The translations under genes and the position numbers were made by a program. The notes below the pieces were generated by a model, which was not told the DNA's origin, searched no databases, and saw only the letters and a program-made list of their open reading frames with translations. A stretch of DNA of 64,000 nt, taken from assembly GCF_029227915.1 (NCBI RefSeq), contig NC_079878.1, positions 7,316,001 to 7,380,000 of the forward strand, in the 5' to 3' direction. Source of the stretch: Hydractinia symbiolongicarpus (lineage: Eukaryota; Cnidaria; Hydrozoa; Anthoathecata; Hydractiniidae). Below are positions 11,201-21,819 of this stretch, piece by piece; within the stretch, counting starts at the first letter, position 1, and each line of letters starts with the position of its first letter.

Positions 11201-13204
11201 TTAAGAAGATTGTTATTTCCTGGAGTCCAATTGTGTCATTTATCACATTTATAAGGTGAAAGTCCAAAATCAGTTCAATTAAGTCCCACAGTCAATGGTT
11301 TCACTGTTAAAAGCGATGCAACCTAGTATTATCAGAAAACTATCGCTAAATACATGTTCGTACGAACATGTGACGCAACCGTTGTAACTCAAACACACTG
11401 ATACCAATAAAAAGTCGATGAAATGTAGTTTTTGAAACTGTCCCTATTTCTTCAGCGCGTGCTAACGGCTAGAATTGGTACCACCGTAAAAAATGAATTA
11501 TTTATCTAGATTTTTAAATAAAGCGCTACCACAGCGCAGAGTGTAATCGCCGAGTTCCAGCAATCATGTCAAATTGAGAAGATTGTTATTTCCTGGAGTC
11601 CAATTGTGTCATTTATCACATTTATTAGGTCACAGTGCAAAATCAGTTGAATTAAGTCCCACAGTCAATCGTTTCACTGTTAAAAATGATGCAACCTAGT
11701 AATGTCAGAAAAATATCGCTAAATACATGTTGGTACAAATATGTGACGCCACCATTGTAACTCAAACGGACTGATACCGTTAAAAAGTGAATGAAATGTA
11801 CTTTATGAAACTGTAAACTACTATTACTGAAATATGACATCATAATTCATGCAGCATAAGTAAATCTTAAATTCTTTAAATATGAATATCTTGAGAACGA
11901 AAAGAGCTTTTTAAAAAATTTAAAAAGACTTGTTAGCTAACTTTTTAAGCTCTATAATATAAGGCCAATATCATTTCATACCTCGGGTTCCCTTTAAGAG
12001 CGTATACACTCTTACACAAATATTTTTTTAATTAATTTTTAAAATGGAGACTACAACGTTAATAGGCTTTATTAAATTCTGCAGCGTTTTTGCCGGAACA
12101 TAAGACAAGCACTAATGACATTCCTGCCTTTTTTGCATTACAAAACAAATCGTTGACCTTAAAATAACTCAGAGGTTATGGTGGTGTCAACAAAAAAATG
12201 GTATTATTTTAAAGCCATGTTTACAGTGATGATTGACAAGTTAAAATTATGTGTGTTACATCCAAAGAGCATTTATATTTATATTATTATTATATTTACT
12301 CGAGTCCACAAACATTACAAACTTTGGACATCCTGAGTGCTGTCATTAAGATAACTTTTAAAGTACAAGTGGATTAAATAATGTGAAGTTTAACAACATA
12401 CTTAGTCTTTCAATTGATACTGGTGATAATGCAAACATGTCATATTTGATAGTTTGGTGTTGTATAACCTAAAAGAAAACAAACTTCCTAATAATATTAA
12501 CTTGACAATAAACAGCAAGCAAATAAACATATAGCATCCATCTAAATTTAGAGAAAAAAATGAATAAGTGTTAGTAAGGATTCAGATTTTTACTGATAAT
12601 TTTACACATTGCAGCAATATCTCTATTAACTTAAAGCTTGTTGCCAAAAAATGAGAAAATGAGATTTTCAACAAGAGCACACACGCTAACAAAAAAGCCT
12701 GCGAGCTTTTTCACTATAGCGAAAAAAGCAGTCAAATGGAAATAAGCCCAAGGTTCATATATGGTTGTATTTTGGTAAAGAATATTACAGAAATTTTAAA
12801 ACACCTCACATGAAACCATCGCATGCAATTAAAACCAAAAAGGTGTATTTCTGCTAAACTTTCCTGGCTAGTAGTTTCAAAAATTTAATGCACTGTTAAC
12901 AAATAAAATTAGCCTTGACCTATCCATTAATCCCAAACATTTACCAACAAGTGTGTAACATCTACCAGGTTAATTTTTTCTGTAGGACGTTAATTGAAAG
13001 ACTACAGCACTTTGGGCTGTTATAAATATCATCTTCTACTCAAAAATGTTTCTATCACCCAAAGAAGTATTGAATTTGTGATACAAGTACAAAGTTTAAG
13101 AAATAGAGTAAAAATATACATACTGCTCGCATATTCTTGCGTAACATATAACCAACCAGACTCCACAGCTTCGTTATGACAATGCATATTGCACGCAACC
13201 CCAT
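5234..13204 (-). CDS. CTDNEP1: CTD nuclear envelope phosphatase 1-like (Dullard), 8 exons, 236 aa
   Basis: A HAD-fold Ser/Thr phosphatase. In animals this family acts at the nuclear envelope and ER on lipin, and dampens BMP signalling. Exons on the minus strand: 13204-13124, 12468-12402, 10317-10251, 10132-10081, 6775-6704, 6425-6309, 6115-6004, 5376-5234. Every junction is GT..AG with matching phase, giving 711 nt including TGA. Visible features: an N-terminal hydrophobic/amphipathic segment ([19 protein letters not shown], residues 2-20); the catalytic DLDET at residues 60-64 (D60 nucleophile, D62 acid/base); VVFTAS in the second motif region; [18 protein letters not shown]; and the C-terminal [13 protein letters not shown]-type block, here [14 protein letters not shown]. 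Length is close to the vertebrate protein (about 244 aa). The start ATG at 13204 is chosen because it gives the family's short N-terminus. The gene looks intact. Its large introns are filled with transposons and repeats. Confidence 0.95.
7935..7974. repeat. CTAG/AT microsatellite
   Basis: A tandem CTAG run is followed by an uninterrupted (AT)n run. It lies within intron 4 of the CTDNEP1-like gene. Confidence 0.9.
8150..9680. repeat. Degenerate tandem repeat field, period roughly 110 bp
   Basis: Diverged copies of one unit recur. Recognisable cores include TGTGAGGAAGGACCGTATGC, CAATATATCGAAATGACTGA and AATTTTTACATTTTG (for example near 8460, 8755, 8850, 8955, 9045, 9120, 9200 and 9510). Period and copy number are approximate by eye. 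It is intronic in the CTDNEP1-like gene. Short open frames here are chance. Confidence 0.5.
10417..11993. mobile_element. Non-autonomous TTAA-target (piggyBac-like) inverted-repeat element
   Basis: Flanked on both sides by TTAA (10413-10416 and 11994-11997). Termini are AGGGAACCCGAGGTAT.. and its inverted copy, extending into inverted repeats of about 130 bp with modest divergence. There is no transposase frame. The centre is a 374-bp tandem repeat (next entry). TTAA duplication is the hallmark of piggyBac; the superfamily is inferred from that alone. It sits in intron 2 of the CTDNEP1-like gene. Confidence 0.75.
10834..11830. repeat. 374-bp tandem repeat, about 2.7 copies
   Basis: Units start with GATTGTTATTTCCTGGAGTC at 10834, 11208 and 11581, so the periods are 374 and 373 bp. 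The first two are almost identical. The third is more diverged and truncated. Each contains the palindrome ATGTTCGTACGAACAT. The array lies inside the inverted repeats of the TTAA-flanked element. Confidence 0.9.
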
Positions 13205-13947
13205 TATATTTGCAACAAAATGTTTAATAGTCAGATAAAAAGAAGTCATTTGATATGTATTCTTTTTCTAGTAATTAAATATTCTTTTACTATTATACAA
13301 CTAGTCAATAAAACTGTGAAAAAATCAACTTAGGCACAAGAACAATGGAAAAATATAGGATATTTTAGATGACTTCAGCAGTGCATATATAAAAATCTTT
13401 CCTAGCAAATTTACCTGTTGTTTCTAATATGTAGAGCTTGAAGCACTTATGAAGAAAATTTGCTCACGTTATCAACCTATCTGCTTGGAAACGGGTGTTA
13501 TAACCAAGCTTTGAAAATCTTACCTCATTTGGTCCCTGGTGACCCTTGGTTACTGACACAGGAGATGACGTCAGTTATAACACCCCCAGTTATTTAGCCT
13601 TAACCTGAAAAAAGTGTAATGCATTACATAGCTTCACACGTCAATTCAATATGTACTAATGTTAAAGTGTTTCAAAGGATTTTAGGAGGTTTGTGGGTTG
13701 AAGGTTAGGAAAAGACACTAAAAAAAGTATAAAAATCATTACATATTGCAGGAGATTTTGCCAAAATTTTAGCAGGAAATAAGAAGTTATATACTACTTA
13801 TAATCGAGTCGTTTTTTGAATGTCAGAGAGGCTGTTCATTTTAAATTGCAATAATTATGTAAATATAGCCTATCAGTCCTGTTGCAAGATAAACATATAT
13901 GCTCAAGTTTTTGTCACAAAAAACATAATTATTAAAACTTACTTATA
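13205..13947. other. Upstream region of the CTDNEP1-like gene
   Basis: No exon was recognised. Apart from the dispersed-repeat fragment at 13490-13605 the sequence is AT-rich and featureless. The promoter of the CTDNEP1-like gene must lie here, but no distinctive element can be named. Confidence 0.4.
13490..13605 (-). repeat. Fragment of the dispersed repeat seen at 61.0 and 63.6 kb
   Basis: Read on the minus strand, this carries the same order of phrases (TAACTGACGTCATCTCCTG, a GGTAACCAAGGG-like segment, GGGACCAAATGAGG) as the internal part of the repeats at 60837-61567 and 63515-64000. Confidence 0.55.
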
Positions 13948-14062
13948 CTAGTCGGTGGCCTGTGAAAAAAAACCCACAGGTTCGCCCGTTCTTTTTATGC
14001 CGCATTGAGTGCGTCTTGCTACTTGCAGTACCATTTTGACAGACAGCCAGACGTATACGAGT
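13948..14062 (-). mobile_element. Helitron-like 3' end fragment
   Basis: Read on the minus strand, a hairpin (CCTGTGGG..CCCACAGG type, plus-strand 13959-13980) is followed 7 nt later by CTAG and then T. This is the Helitron terminal arrangement (subterminal hairpin, CTRR end, insertion between A and T). The body resembles the fragment at 3594. It is cut off on its other side, apparently next to the LINE that starts near 14080. Confidence 0.55.
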
Positions 14063-14079
14063 AATTTAATATAAATTTA

Positions 14080-15947
14080 TATAAATAGTAATAGTGTATA
14101 AGGCAAAATCAGAAGCAGAGAGAAGCATATTTGCAGATGTGTTAAGGAGGGAAGACCAGTGCAATGAGGTATTCAAGATAGCAAAGCAAATGAAGAAGAC
14201 TAATCAAGATGTTGTAGGTAATGATGAAGGTGTTTTGGCTAGCACAGAGGAGGAGAAAAGGGTACCTTGGAAGAATTATTATCAGAGGTTGCTTAACACT
14301 GAGTTTGATTGGGATGAGGATGATTTGTCTGGTGATGATGTTGTAAAAGCAGGGCCGGCTATGCAGATCAAGACAGAATGGGTAATGGAGGCTAATAGGA
14401 AATTGAAGATTGGCAAGGCTGCAGGAGTATCAGGTATTGTTGTAAAGATGGTAAAGCATCTGGATATATTGGAGTTAAGCTTATTACAAGTCTTTCTAAT
14501 CAGATTATAAAGGATGGTGCTATTCCGAGTGAGTGGCAGTTGAGTGTAATAGTGAATTGTTTCAAGGGCAAGGGTGATGCATTAGAAAGAGGTAACTATA
14601 GAGGGTTGAAGTTGGTTGATCAAGTAATGAAGGTTATTGAAAGAGTGATTGATAAGTTACTTAGAGAAAGAATTGATATAGATAAGATGCAATTTGGTTT
14701 TGTTCCAAGGTGTGGCACTACAGATGCAATAATTTTACTCAGACGAAAGCTTTACGAAAATTATTTAGGAAAGAGAAAGAATCTCTATTTTGCCTTTGTA
14801 GATTTAGAGAAAGCTTTTGATAGAGTGCCACGTAAAGTTATTTGGTGGGCTATGAGAATATTGGGTGTGGATGAGTGGCTAGTTACGATGGTAAAGTCTA
14901 TGTACAGCAATGTTAGAAGTCGTGTCAGGATTAACGATTCACTTAGTGATGAATTTAGTGTAAATGTTGGTGTACATCAAGGTTCTGTACTTAGTCCTTT
15001 GTTGTTTGTTCTAGTCTTAGAAGCGCTGTCAATGGAGTTCAGAACAGATTGTCCATGGGAGTTATTGTATGCAGATGATTTGGTTCTCATAGCAGAGTCG
15101 ATGGAAGAATTAGTTGAAAAGTTTGAAAAGTGGAAGGAAGGACTAGAAGAGAAAGGCTAAAGGTGAACACAGCAAAGTCTAAGGTCATGATTAGTAATAT
15201 TGCAGCCAAGTGTGACCTTGTAGTTGGAAAGTGGCCTTGCTGAGTTTGCAGGAAAGGGGTTGGTAGTAACTCAATTTTTTGTCAGACTTGCAAGCATTGG
15301 GTACATAAGTAGTGCAGTAGTATTGGTGGAAGGTTAAGAGCTGACATCTAGTTTGTATGCAAGCGTTGCAAAGGTGAGATTATACAGTATGAAATATTTC
15401 CACCTTTAATAATATACAACAGTGGCTCATTAGAGAGAGTTGAGAACTTCTGTTTACTTAGGTGATATGTTGGACAGTGAAAGGGGTGTTGGAAGTTGTA
15501 GTGTTACTTGTTGTTAGGTTCTGCTTGAAAAAAGTTCAGAGAGTTACTTCCTTTGTTGACTAGAAGAGCCTTTTCAATTGTAGTATAAGGCCTGTGTAAG
15601 AAGTGTTATGTTGTACGGTAGTGGGGCAGTGAAGCAGGAAGATCTTGACCGTTTAGAAAGGAATGATAAGAGAATGGTTAGGTGGATGTGTAACGTCAGT
15701 CTGAGAGACAGAAAGAGTTCAAATGAGCTAAAAAGCAGGCTAAGTGTCCGTAGAATTAAAGATGTTATCCAGATAAGAAGATTGAATTGGCTGGGGCACT
15801 GCGAAAGAATGGAGGGGGATAATTGGGTAAGAAAGTATACACTTGGCAGGAGGTTATAAGGACAGACTTGATACAGGGGGTGTTGAGTTTAGATCTGACA
15901 CAGTCTAGATCAGATGGGAAGAGGGTCATTAATATACCCCGTCCAAA
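14080..15947 (+). pseudogene. Decayed non-LTR retrotransposon (LINE), RT to 3' region
   Basis: Codes for a reverse transcriptase in several frames broken by shifts and stops. 14094-14500 is the pre-RT region (GKAAGVSGIVVKMVK). 14510-15160 holds RT motifs (VDLEKAFDRVPRKV, GVHQGSVLSPLLF, YADDLVL, with the YADD catalytic pair). 15165-15400 holds a PHD-like C4HC3 zinc finger (CQTCKHWVHK) with in-frame stops. 15600-15930 is the conserved C-terminal region (LDRLERND, IRRLNWLGH). The type is common in marine invertebrates. I would guess the RTE or a nearby clade but cannot settle it. The copy is incapable of making a complete protein. Copies of its 3' half occur at 30712, 54389 and 58545. Confidence 0.9.
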
Positions 15948-15971
15948 ATTAATAAGTCACTAGTTGTTATT

Positions 15972-16415
15972 GGGGGGTTTCACATTAAAATAAAGCATGC
16001 TTAGTATAAAAATAAAGCATGCTTTGATTAAAGCAAGTTGCCTGTAACATCAAAGGGAGAGTTGTAAACAAAATTTAAAATGAAACGTTCATGATGTTGT
16101 TTTTCTCACATACGAATGAACTTTCACTTTCATAATACCCGCTCAAAACCCTCCCTTTTAATACTCAAATATTTGTGCATAATTTTTATTCTATTGTTTC
16201 ATGTACTTATAGCAGCTAAAGCAAAAATAAAGAGTGCCTCGAAGCACTCTTTATTTTGCTTTATTTAAAGCATGTTTAAAGCAAGTAAACATAATTTGAA
16301 AGGCGATTTAATAAAGCAACAATGCATTCACATTATTAAGCACACTTTAAATTTTTTTTTAATTTGCTTTAAATTTATAGCATGCTTTTAAAATTCTAGT
16401 GTGAACCCACCCCCC
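15972..16415. mobile_element. MITE with GGGGGG-capped inverted ends, 444 bp
   Basis: The left end GGGGGGTTTCACATT..AAAGCATGC matches the inverted right end, which reads GGGGGGTGGGTTCACACTAG.. with small indels. Both ends are flanked by ATT (15969-15971 and 16416-16418), suggesting a 3-bp target duplication as in PIF/Harbinger relatives. That assignment is tentative. The interior has many AAAGCATGCTT-like motifs and a perfect hairpin at 16224-16257. No coding frame. Confidence 0.65.
16224..16257. repeat. Perfect 14-bp hairpin inside the MITE
   Basis: The arms AAAATAAAGAGTGC and GCACTCTTTATTTT are exact complements around a 6-nt loop (CTCGAA). It lies near the middle of the MITE. Confidence 0.85.
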
Positions 16416-16529
16416 ATTGAATACGGAAAGAAAAGAAAGAAAAAATATTAAATCAATGGAAAGTAAAATTAACTAACTCTGGCCACCATGAAACACGCGG
16501 TGTAAGTCATTTCTGCTGTTAAAAAGAAA

Positions 16530-17461
16530 AGTATGGGTGTATTCCAGAAACAGTTAAAATCCTAGAAAGATAAGGTTGTGTTGTCTGTGTACAATTTGCT
16601 TAAAAAATGGGATACACATGGAACTATTGAAGATCTACCTTGGCCTGTATGCAATCTGGTTGATGTCAGTTTAGAAATTCTTGATTTTATTGACAACACA
16701 ATGAAGAATAACGATGAAACTACTGCAAGGAGATTGGGTACAAAGTTGACAGAAAGATTTAATGTCCACTTTATTAAAAATTAAGTGATGGAGAAGAGGT
16801 CTAGGGTGATTAGCTACTGGTAGTAAGTATTGCCAGTTGGTTCGCGAGGCTAATCGAGTTAAGCGATTAGAGTTTGCGCAACTATGCTTAAGAAATCAAG
16901 AAAACTTTGAAGATGTTCTTTGGAGTGACGAGTCGTGCATACAACTAGATTGGAATGGGAAGTTATCATTCCATCTTTGTGGGAGCCTCCGAACCTAAAA
17001 GGCAAGCCCAAACATCCATTTAAATTCTGTGTTTGGGCTTGTATCTCAAAAAAGGTGCATGCGATATCCTCATTTTCAGTGGAATTACGGATGTAATATT
17101 TTACTGAGAAGAGATTCAGCAAAACACAATTACACCATTTATTACTGAAACATTCCCAGATGGGCACTGATTTATGCAAGATAACGACCCTAAACACACA
17201 AGTAATCAAGCAAAGGAAACATTTCAACGATTAGGAATAAATTGGTGAAAAAAAACCCGGAATCGCCGGATATGAATCCTATTGAAAATTTGTGGAGACA
17301 TTAAGAAACAATGTTAAGCCTCGAACGAAAGAAGAATAAAGACAGGAATAAAACAATTTTGGGCTGGCGTGACAGCAGAAAAATGTCAGCGTTATACTGG
17401 TCTTTTAAAAAAAGTTGTACCCAGAGTTGGTGAACGGAACGGGAGAGCAACTGGATTTTAG
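16530..17461 (+). pseudogene. Dead Tc1-type (DD34E) transposase
   Basis: The N-terminal helix-turn-helix region is at 16578-16784 (LLKKWDTHGTIEDLPWP, a GRP-like link lost, then a second helix block ending NVHFIKN). The catalytic core from about 16860 is spread over frames: WSDES (first Asp), QDNDPKHTS (second Asp) and SPDMNPIENLW (Glu). When the frames are followed, the spacing from the second Asp fits DD34E. Many stops and frameshifts. No clear terminal repeats were identified at either side. An open frame on the opposite strand (16859-17227) is a shadow. Confidence 0.88.
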
Positions 17462-19140
17462 GTTTCAATTGAATTTTGTATTTCAGTACAGTACAGTACA
17501 GTAGAAAAAATGTTCGAATATTTTCGGCGTACTCGTACGCGCAGGATACTTGTCGCAGAAGAAATTACTCGTACCGTAGTTTAATACTCGTGTATAGTTA
17601 CTCACAATCAGGACTGTATTCCTAAAAACCCACAAATTTGCTTAAATAGTCACTTTGGCACATATGGTCCTTTTTTCCTTGCCTGTCAGGATGTGCCCTT
17701 ATGGAATTTTGTAAATATTCACAGCTCATTTCTTAAACATGATAGTTTAGTAGGCAGCGTTTTGTGAGGACCTTTTCTCATTAAAATGATAGTCAGACAT
17801 TTTCATATAATCATTGAAATTTATAAGAATTACTGAGCTATTCTCCTGGTTAGAATGTCACATGGTACAACTCTAGGTTGAGGGAAAACATGGATGTTTC
17901 ACAGTCAAAATCTCACAGAAGAAGCTTTGAATAAACAAGAACTCCATGTTTCTGAATTAAAGTATATAACCCTTAATTACCAAAAATCACTCAAAGCTAT
18001 ACAATTGACATGTTTATAGTTGGAAAACTTTATGTTTGCTGACCAGGGGAGAATAGCTACCTGGTCAATAAATAGTGCACATATAAGTTAGAGTTTAATT
18101 TTCAAAATAAACCGTATACTGCATATGTCCTAATACATATTTTCTTTAACATAGGGGGAGGAGGGGGGAGGAAGGTCTGTCCTCCTTTGTGAAAGTCACT
18201 AAGGCAACTAAAGTTTTTTTGTCAGCTCTCAAACAAAATCACCTAATTTGTTTTGTTGGAAATATATGTTGTGATAATAGATTTTAGAAAAAGCAGAAAT
18301 GCATACAATCATAGCTACTCAGAGCTAAACTGGTCTGAAATGATAAAACATATAAAGCAACGTGCAAAATCATACTGCCATATTATTGTTTGCGAGATCC
18401 TGGATTTTTAATCCGAAAAGATAAAACGGATTTTACCACGCCCGAGACTTTCTTTCCTTTTCCCCGCCCAAAACGCCTCGACCACCGCGATTACAGGGCC
18501 TGCTCTACGCCGGGCCTTAGGACTATCATCAAAAGGTTAAAGAACTATCACTTTGAGCAATAATAACCATAGCTAGTGAAGCAGTAATGATTTTCGATGA
18601 AAGTAATTATGAATTTTTGATTTTACTGCTGTACCTCTCCGAGAACTGGAAGCTTGTTGCCACTCTTTTTCGAAAATGGTGTGCCAAGAAGTGGAGAAAT
18701 TGTTAATTAATTAAGACTTTCCCCTCTAGATAATCTATACTTGGGGTCACTCCAAAGAAGTAGCTGAACTTTCACTGGGTAATAGCAATCTTTACTTACA
18801 AGCTTTTTCACTTCATCACACACCACTGTTTTTTTAGCTAACGTGTACCTGCAACCTCGTCCCCAGGACTATTTGTAACGGCCGTGCGCTGGGGTTCGAG
18901 CTTGGTGTACCTGTAATAGAATTATTACTACGCCAAAGATGACCCTTCCCTTCTAAAGCGCATTACATCAAAAATTTTGCGAATTTTGTTTTAGTGCTTC
19001 CAACAAGCCAAGATTTTGATTTCTTCAAGTAATAATTATAATAATGTTGGTAACATTATTATAATATTAAACCGATTTGAAAGAACTAATCCGGCGTTAT
19101 GTAGTCAAGGCCTTGAGAGGGGTGTGCACCACCTATAGAT
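17462..19140. other. Gene-poor stretch, nothing recognised
   Basis: No coding exon, RNA gene or clear transposon could be supported. There is a short GC-rich patch at about 18435-18530 and a single CCTCGTCCCCAGGACT motif near 18854 like those in the foldback elements near 44.7-45.0 kb. Confidence 0.4.
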
Positions 19141-19394
19141 AGGGGGAGTTGCTAGACTGTAGTTTTTCAGCTTCTTATTATATGTAGTTTGCAGAATTAA
19201 GCGGCAAAGTTGTCATTATTAAAGTGGACATCGCCCACCGCAGGGAATATCTACACAAAAGAGATCGCAATATTTTTGGTTTATTTTCTTTCTTACAAAT
19301 TTGTCAGGGATGGGGGGGGGGCAAAATGTGAAAGACATTCCTAAAATACAAGTGGACAAAAAAAAAGTTTCTTCTCGGTTTCCTGCGCATGCGC

Positions 19395-19430
19395 AGTGAT
19401 AAGGTATAAAAGCGAGATCGACAGTTGACC
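19395..19430 (+). promoter_or_regulatory. Possible TATA-type core promoter
   Basis: GCGCATGCGCAGTGATAAGG is followed by TATAAAAGCGAG. The spacing of a TATA box and a GC-rich upstream palindrome looks like a core promoter, perhaps of an LTR, since the tandem repeat downstream is typical of LTR-like DNA. No retroviral-type coding region is attached. Weak evidence. Confidence 0.3.
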
Positions 19431-19737
19431 TTGGCATCGCATCGCAAACTTTACCCTTATGTGTCTTATGTATTTCTACTTCCTTCTATATTATATGTAA
19501 CATCTCCAAGGTAACATCGACCATTGTGAGTATACGACGGAGGAGACCTCTACACGACACGGAAGATAGCGTGCAGAATGTTCCGCATAAAGATGTGATC
19601 TTCTCCACGGGTTTTATTTTCGAAAAAAAGGCTAATAATAGCGCCTGCATTTGGCTCGCGGACTGGAAAAGTTTTCTAATCCAGTTGCTGAGCACATGTT
19701 GTTTATTAAGTATGATTGTTCCTGTATTATTATTCTT

Positions 19738-19985
19738 TTATATAGTTGTATGTAGTATATAGTCGTATTGTCAAGCCAACCAGGCGATATGTATTATTAA
19801 GAAGAGGTATTATATAGTCGTATTGTCAAGACAACCAGGCGATAATCTCTGTATTATATAGTTGTATTGCCAAGCCAAGTATTATATAAACCAATCAGGT
19901 CATAATACTTGTATGTATTATATAGTTGTATTGCCAAGCCAAGTATTGTAAAGTTGTATTGCCAAGCCAACCAGGCGATAATAAC
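19738..19985. repeat. Minisatellite, about 5 units of 30-60 bp
   Basis: Units contain TATTATATAGTYGTATTGYC followed by AAGCCAACCAGGCGATAAT. Complete and shortened copies start near 19755, 19810, 19853, 19916 and 19950. Copies differ by small deletions. Confidence 0.85.
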
Positions 19986-20232
19986 ACGTGTCATCATTCC
20001 CAATGTTACCTAACTGTGAGGAAGAAGTAAAAAGAAATAAAAATCAAAGCTCGCTTATAAGAAGCCTATATAAAGACAAAGCTGTCAAAAAAACAAATGA
20101 TATGAAGAGAGGATGGAACACGTCGAAGAGGTGGCCACCAAAATAATTAGACTATGGTTTTGATGTTTTAAAGCCCACGACAAATAACATGGAAAGACTG
20201 AAATTTTTTTTACTCAATGAAAGTTGCCTTAA

Positions 20233-21815
20233 CCCTATTCGGTCCGGGGTTTTTCGAACATACTATGGCGGAATCCGCCCCCCCCCCCTTAATAACTTTT
20301 TATAGGATTGTTCAAATTGAATCTAACTTGGCACACTTATAGTACGTCATAAAAGGAACAAAATGGCGGCAATAAATTTTTGCTTGCGTCAGCACATTTT
20401 CTGTGACGTCATCAGAAGCTTGAAAATTGTTAAAAATGCCACTATCTGCTTAAAATATAATTACTTTTGTTCTAGAGCGAATTTTTACATTCTGTTTGAA
20501 GTTTCTGAAAGCTAAATAAATTTTTTTTAACATATCTTTCGGTTTTTACATGGATCGAATAAAAAATTGCCAAAAATTGCCCGAAAAAAAGTTTTTTTCC
20601 GATTTTCGGGTGAAATCCGACAAAATCGGGAAATCGGAATAGTCACGTGTCGAAATTATTCAAAATAATTCTTCTTGATGAAAAAAAGTTGTGTTGCAAG
20701 TTTCAAGTTCTAAGGATAATCCTAACAGGAGTTATTATATTTTCCCCATTATAAGGATTTCATAAAGATTTTTAGGGGTAGTTTCGAGTAATGGCCAATA
20801 TCAACGCCTCTGAAAGGTATGGCACCTAAAAATTTAGCATGCAAGTGTCTAATAGATAAATGTTGAAACTCAGTAAGTATAATAGCCATATAAGAAAGCA
20901 ATCAGGAGTCTAAGATCTAAAAATATCATCCTCAAATAATAAGATTGGAAATACTATGACAACATAAATTTCAAGAGTGCTAGGGATTTTTTAAGTCCAC
21001 GGCTTTCCCGATCGTGGAGAGCGACTAACGCTGTCCACAAAGTGTTCTTTAAAATCACAACCGCGTTGACATCTTCGTGCTCTGTTTAGTATGCTCTGTT
21101 ATACATTTCTTATCTAAAACACAATAGAAACCTTGTACCCAGGCGCTCATTTATAATACAACCAGTAGAAAAATGTGAGGTCAAATTATATAGGTACCGT
21201 AGTTGTAAGTATTTGATAGTGTCCACCTCGTTACAGCACAAACACTCAACAGCTGAAGGCATCCTCTCGCAATTTTCACATAAGCACCACTCACTGATAT
21301 ATAAATCTGTGCGAGAAGCAGCGGGTAATTCTGGTGCGTCTGGGCCATCGTCATTATAAGAGGGAATTTGTTGTTTGTTATTGGGCCGTTCTAGTTAAAC
21401 TGAAATCCAATTATGTTTTAATTTCTGCTTGTGAACATGATTGATAAACGTAAAAAAATTCTGTTGGGAATATCATTAACTTTTTTTTCTTTATTTCTCT
21501 TTCTGCACGCGCCAGTCTCTACACGGGGGTAACCCAAAGAATACGTCATTGCATAAATTGCGCATATAAATGTTTTTACCCAGTCCTTTTCCGCGTTCGA
21601 AGTTCAGTAAAGATGGCGATTGAGAATGGCATGGTCAAGTAAACAAATTCAGTTTAAACTTATGAAAGACAATTTTGGTTGTATTTAAATACTTTTTTCT
21701 TTACTTTTGTGCCGAGATGTAACTAATATCAAGTTTTAATATTTTACCGGACAGTACCTTTAAAAAAAACGTCAGGGGGGGCGGAATCCGCCCCCCCCCC
21801 CTGGACCAAATAGGG
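20233..21815. mobile_element. TTAA-target (piggyBac-like) non-autonomous element, 1.58 kb
   Basis: TTAA at 20229-20232 and 21816-21819 flank inverted ends CCCTATTYGGTCC. Both ends then carry the palindrome GGCGGAATCCGCC next to long C runs. No transposase frame. Internal parts (about 21026-21140 and 21575-21766) resemble the element at 40074-42669, including its right end CGGACAGTACCTTTAA. One element may therefore be built on or contain the other. Confidence 0.7.
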
Positions 21816-21819
21816 TTAA

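Noticed and set aside
16859-17227. 122-codon minus-strand frame
   Set aside because: Shadow of the Tc1 catalytic region, whose motifs read on the plus strand.
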